DNA of 33,918 nt from Candidatus Adlerbacteria bacterium (GTDB taxonomy: Bacteria > Patescibacteriota > Minisyncoccia > Phycocordibacterales > SBAW01), in contig CAIRHB010000016.1 of NCBI GenBank assembly GCA_903878285.1, forward strand, positions 1 to 33,918, given 5' to 3'. Below, one piece after another: positions 31,559 to 33,918 of this stretch. The notes under the pieces were generated by a model. The model was not told the origin of the DNA. It made no database searches and was given only the letters and a program-made list of their open reading frames with translations. Made by a program: the position numbers and the translations under genes. Position 1 is the first letter of the stretch. Each line of letters starts with the position of its first letter.

Positions 31559-33918
31559 ATGACTATTACCCAAAGTTCTACACGACTCGTCGCGTATGCG
31601 GCAGGTGCAGTGTTGGCTGCGGCAGTCGCCTTTGGCGGCCTCGTAGCAATCCCAGCACACGCAGCATCGCTCACGTCGGCGCAGGTTCAGGCGATCGTCT
31701 CGCTGCTCCAGTCCTTCGGGGCGGATCAGAACACGATCAACAATGTTCAGGCGTCGCTCGCTGGTCAGCCGACCACCGGTACTACCGGTACGACGGTTAC
31801 CACAACTGGTTCGTTCTCGTACGTTTGGAACAAAGACCTCCAGGTCGGTTCCACTGGTGCTGATGTGAAAGCATTGCAGCAGTTCCTTAATCAGACCGCT
31901 TCGACCCAGATCGCAGCATCGGGCGCCGGTTCTCCAGGCTTGGAGAGCACGACCTTTGGTCCTGCAACGAAGGCAGCAGTAATCAAGTTCCAGAAGCTCT
32001 ACGGGATCAACCCGACAGGCACTGTGGGACCACTTACTCGCGCAAAGCTCAATGCGCTCGCAGCAGGTAGCACGACCACCACGACAACGACTGGCGGTAC
32101 GACCACCACTACTGGCGCAACAGGCACCGCGACTGTCTCGGCAGCAACACAGCCGGCAAATGCGATCGCTCCGCAAGGCGCGTCTCGCGTTCCGTTCACC
32201 GCCTTCACCGTGACGGCAGGTGCACAGGCTGTAACGCTCAACAGCGTCTCGGTCACTCGTCAGGGTCCGTCGCTCGATACTGACTTCTCTGGTGTTATCC
32301 TCGTCGACTCGTCGACCGGCATCCAGTACGGTACCTCGCGCGTCCTTGATGCAAACCACTCGGCAACCATCGGTACACCGGTCACTATCCCGGCAGGAAC
32401 ATCCAAGACCTTCTGGGTCGAGGGTAACATCGCGCCGCTGAGTGGTTCTGTCCCTGGTTCTGGTGACGTCGCATCGTTTGCTGTCACCGCAGTCAACACC
32501 ACCGCGACGGTGTCCGGCTCGCTCCCGATTGTGGGCGCAAGCAACACCATCAACACGGCGTTGACTATTGGTACAGCAACTTTGCAGTCGTCGTCGTTTG
32601 ACCCGAACGCAGCTTCGAGCCAGCCGATCGGTACGACCGGCTACCGCTTCACTGGTATCCGCATCCAGGCAGGTTCTGCTGAGGATCAGACCTTTAAGGC
32701 GATCACCTGGTACCAGTCTGGCTCGGCTTCCGGCCTTTCTAACGTTGTGACGATTGTCAACGGTACCTCGTACCCGACGACTGTCGACTCGACTGGCCGG
32801 TACTTCACCTCGACCTTCCCGAACGGTATCGTTATCCCGAAGGGTCAGTCGGTTGATGCATACATCCAGGCGGATCTCGGTTCGCAGACAACGCCGAACA
32901 CTTACGCAGAGTTCGACATCTACCGCTCGACTGATATCTACCTCGTGGGTAACACCTACGGCTTTGGTATCACCCCGGCTGGTAACTCGACTGACACCAC
33001 GAAGACCTACACCACTGGCTCAAACCATGGCACGATCTTCGTCTACAGCAGCAATGGTGTGAGCGGTACGCCGTGGGTAGAGGGCTCGGCTCTCACTGTC
33101 ACTGGTGGTACGTTCTCGACTATCCAGAACGCAACATCGGTTGGCGCACAGAACATCGCAGTGAACGTCTCGAATCAGCCGCTTGGTGGCTTCGTGACGA
33201 ACCTCACCGGCGAGGGTATCCAGGCACAGTCGATTGTTGTTCACTTCAGCTCGAGCGCAGCATTGCTCCCGCTCCAGAACGTTTCGCTCGTCGATGAGAC
33301 CGGCAAGACTGTCTCTGGTCCGTACAATGCAGTGCTTGTGAACGGTACTGGTTCCCCTGCATCGTCCACACAGCAGACGGTGACGTTCTCGGGTGCAACT
33401 ACGTTCCCGACCGGTTCCCACACCTACACCGTCAAGGGTCAGATACAGACACAAGCGGGTATAAATGGCGTCACTATATCGGCAAATATGGACCCCTCTA
33501 GTGACTGGACCAACCTCGTTGGTCAGACGAGTGGCAACACTGTCTCGATTGGTGTGACCAACTTCACGATGAACACGCAGACCGTCCAGGCAGCGTCGCT
33601 CACCGTGACGAATGGTTCGACCCCATCTTCGCAGAACGTTGTGTCAGGTGGTCAGAACGTTGTATTCGCAACGATCAACCTCAACGCACAGCAGTCTGGT
33701 GAAGATGTTCGCCTCTCGTCGCTTCCGCTCGCAGTCACCTTCGGTGGTACTCCGGTAGGCACTGCATCTAACTTGAGCAACTTCCAGCTCTGGCAGAACT
33801 ACGGCACCGCAAGTGCTTTGGCACTCAACACTGGTTCTCGCGTCATCAACAGCGCGCAGATCACTGGCTCGAGCGTTCCGTTTACCTTCGACAACACGCT
33901 CGTTGTTCCGAAAGGAAC
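31559..33918 (+). CDS. Surface (S-layer-like) protein with peptidoglycan-binding domain (partial)
   Basis: The first 786 codons are present, with no stop before the window edge. A signal peptide (LVAYAAGAVLAAAVAFGGLVAIPAHA) is cleaved near AHA-A. A peptidoglycan-binding domain (PG_binding_1) follows at about 85-160: LQVGSTGADVKALQQFLN ... FGPATKAAVIKFQKLYGI ... GTVGPLTRAKLNAL. A Thr/Gly-rich linker (about 170-190) leads to a long run of Ig-like, Ser/Thr/Gly-rich beta segments. This is the layout of the abundant surface proteins of Patescibacteria, likely bound to the cell wall. Codon use is strongly biased (GGT, ACC, TCG, CAG), as in highly expressed genes. A 340-nt leader precedes it. Confidence 0.8.
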   Translation, partial: MTITQSSTRLVAYAAGAVLAAAVAFGGLVAIPAHAASLTSAQVQAIVSLLQSFGADQNTINNVQASLAGQPTTGTTGTTVTTTGSFSYVWNKDLQVGSTGADVKALQQFLNQTASTQIAASGAGSPGLESTTFGPATKAAVIKFQKLYGINPTGTVGPLTRAKLNALAAGSTTTTTTTGGTTTTTGATGTATVSAATQPANAIAPQGASRVPFTAFTVTAGAQAVTLNSVSVTRQGPSLDTDFSGVILVDSSTGIQYGTSRVLDANHSATIGTPVTIPAGTSKTFWVEGNIAPLSGSVPGSGDVASFAVTAVNTTATVSGSLPIVGASNTINTALTIGTATLQSSSFDPNAASSQPIGTTGYRFTGIRIQAGSAEDQTFKAITWYQSGSASGLSNVVTIVNGTSYPTTVDSTGRYFTSTFPNGIVIPKGQSVDAYIQADLGSQTTPNTYAEFDIYRSTDIYLVGNTYGFGITPAGNSTDTTKTYTTGSNHGTIFVYSSNGVSGTPWVEGSALTVTGGTFSTIQNATSVGAQNIAVNVSNQPLGGFVTNLTGEGIQAQSIVVHFSSSAALLPLQNVSLVDETGKTVSGPYNAVLVNGTGSPASSTQQTVTFSGATTFPTGSHTYTVKGQIQTQAGINGVTISANMDPSSDWTNLVGQTSGNTVSIGVTNFTMNTQTVQAASLTVTNGSTPSSQNVVSGGQNVVFATINLNAQQSGEDVRLSSLPLAVTFGGTPVGTASNLSNFQLWQNYGTASALALNTGSRVINSAQITGSSVPFTFDNTLVVPKG

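Noticed and set aside
31547-32359. 270-codon minus-strand ORF across the surface-protein start
   Set aside because: Arg/Cys-rich translation antisense to a gene with signal peptide and PG-binding domain.

Overview
The window looks like a piece of a Patescibacteria (Candidate Phyla Radiation, Parcubacteria-like) genome with fairly high GC. This is inferred from a compact mix of housekeeping genes and lineage-typical proteins: a large signal-peptide surface protein with a peptidoglycan-binding domain, FtsK next to a membrane-anchored Ig-like protein, a DUF2914 membrane protein, an EF-P without the usual PGKG loop, and a duplicated ThyX-like protein. UGA is used as a stop codon, so the code appears standard. 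No rRNA, tRNA or CRISPR array was found.

Layout. 1-138: apparent left end of an insertion sequence, with the first codons of a leftward transposase-like gene, next to a DUF3800 gene (158-970). 1117-2013: transglutaminase-like protein. 2020-6513: a thymidylate-supply island made of a ThyX-like protein and dCTP deaminase (minus strand), then thymidylate kinase, a MazG-like pyrophosphohydrolase and serine hydroxymethyltransferase (plus strand). 6568-9516: DUF2914 membrane protein and arginyl-tRNA synthetase. 9560-10102 (minus): a GcrA-like regulator, divergent from a giant isoleucyl-tRNA synthetase (10253-13921) that carries a complete histidine-phosphatase domain. 13899-16573: RecO and a large membrane-anchored beta-rich protein. 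16610-21914: glycyl-tRNA synthetase, a small ORF, an AI-2E-type exporter, methionyl-tRNA synthetase and TatD. 21961-23315: rpsF-ssb-rpsR. 23419-24080: two very small ORFs and a roughly 250-nt structured RNA of unrecognised family with its own terminator. 24159-26314: an unknown acidic protein, EF-P (minus), an ECF sigma factor and a small two-helix membrane protein. 26342-30092 (minus): RecA, Ig-like protein, FtsK. 30282-31082: winged-helix regulator. 31559-end: start of the surface protein, behind a leader of about 340 nt.

How it works together. Four aminoacyl-tRNA synthetases, S6, S18 and EF-P serve translation. Ssb, RecA, RecO, TatD and FtsK serve DNA maintenance. Dcd, ThyX, GlyA, MazG and Tmk together could route dCTP and serine-derived one-carbon units to dTDP. 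A recurring start architecture, a TANNNT box followed by exactly six bases and then ATG, precedes at least seven genes and suggests leaderless transcription. The observations most worth following up are the phosphatase-containing IleRS, the structured RNA, the ThyX-like protein whose signature motif is split between two repeats, the leaderless promoters, and the GcrA-type regulator outside Alphaproteobacteria.
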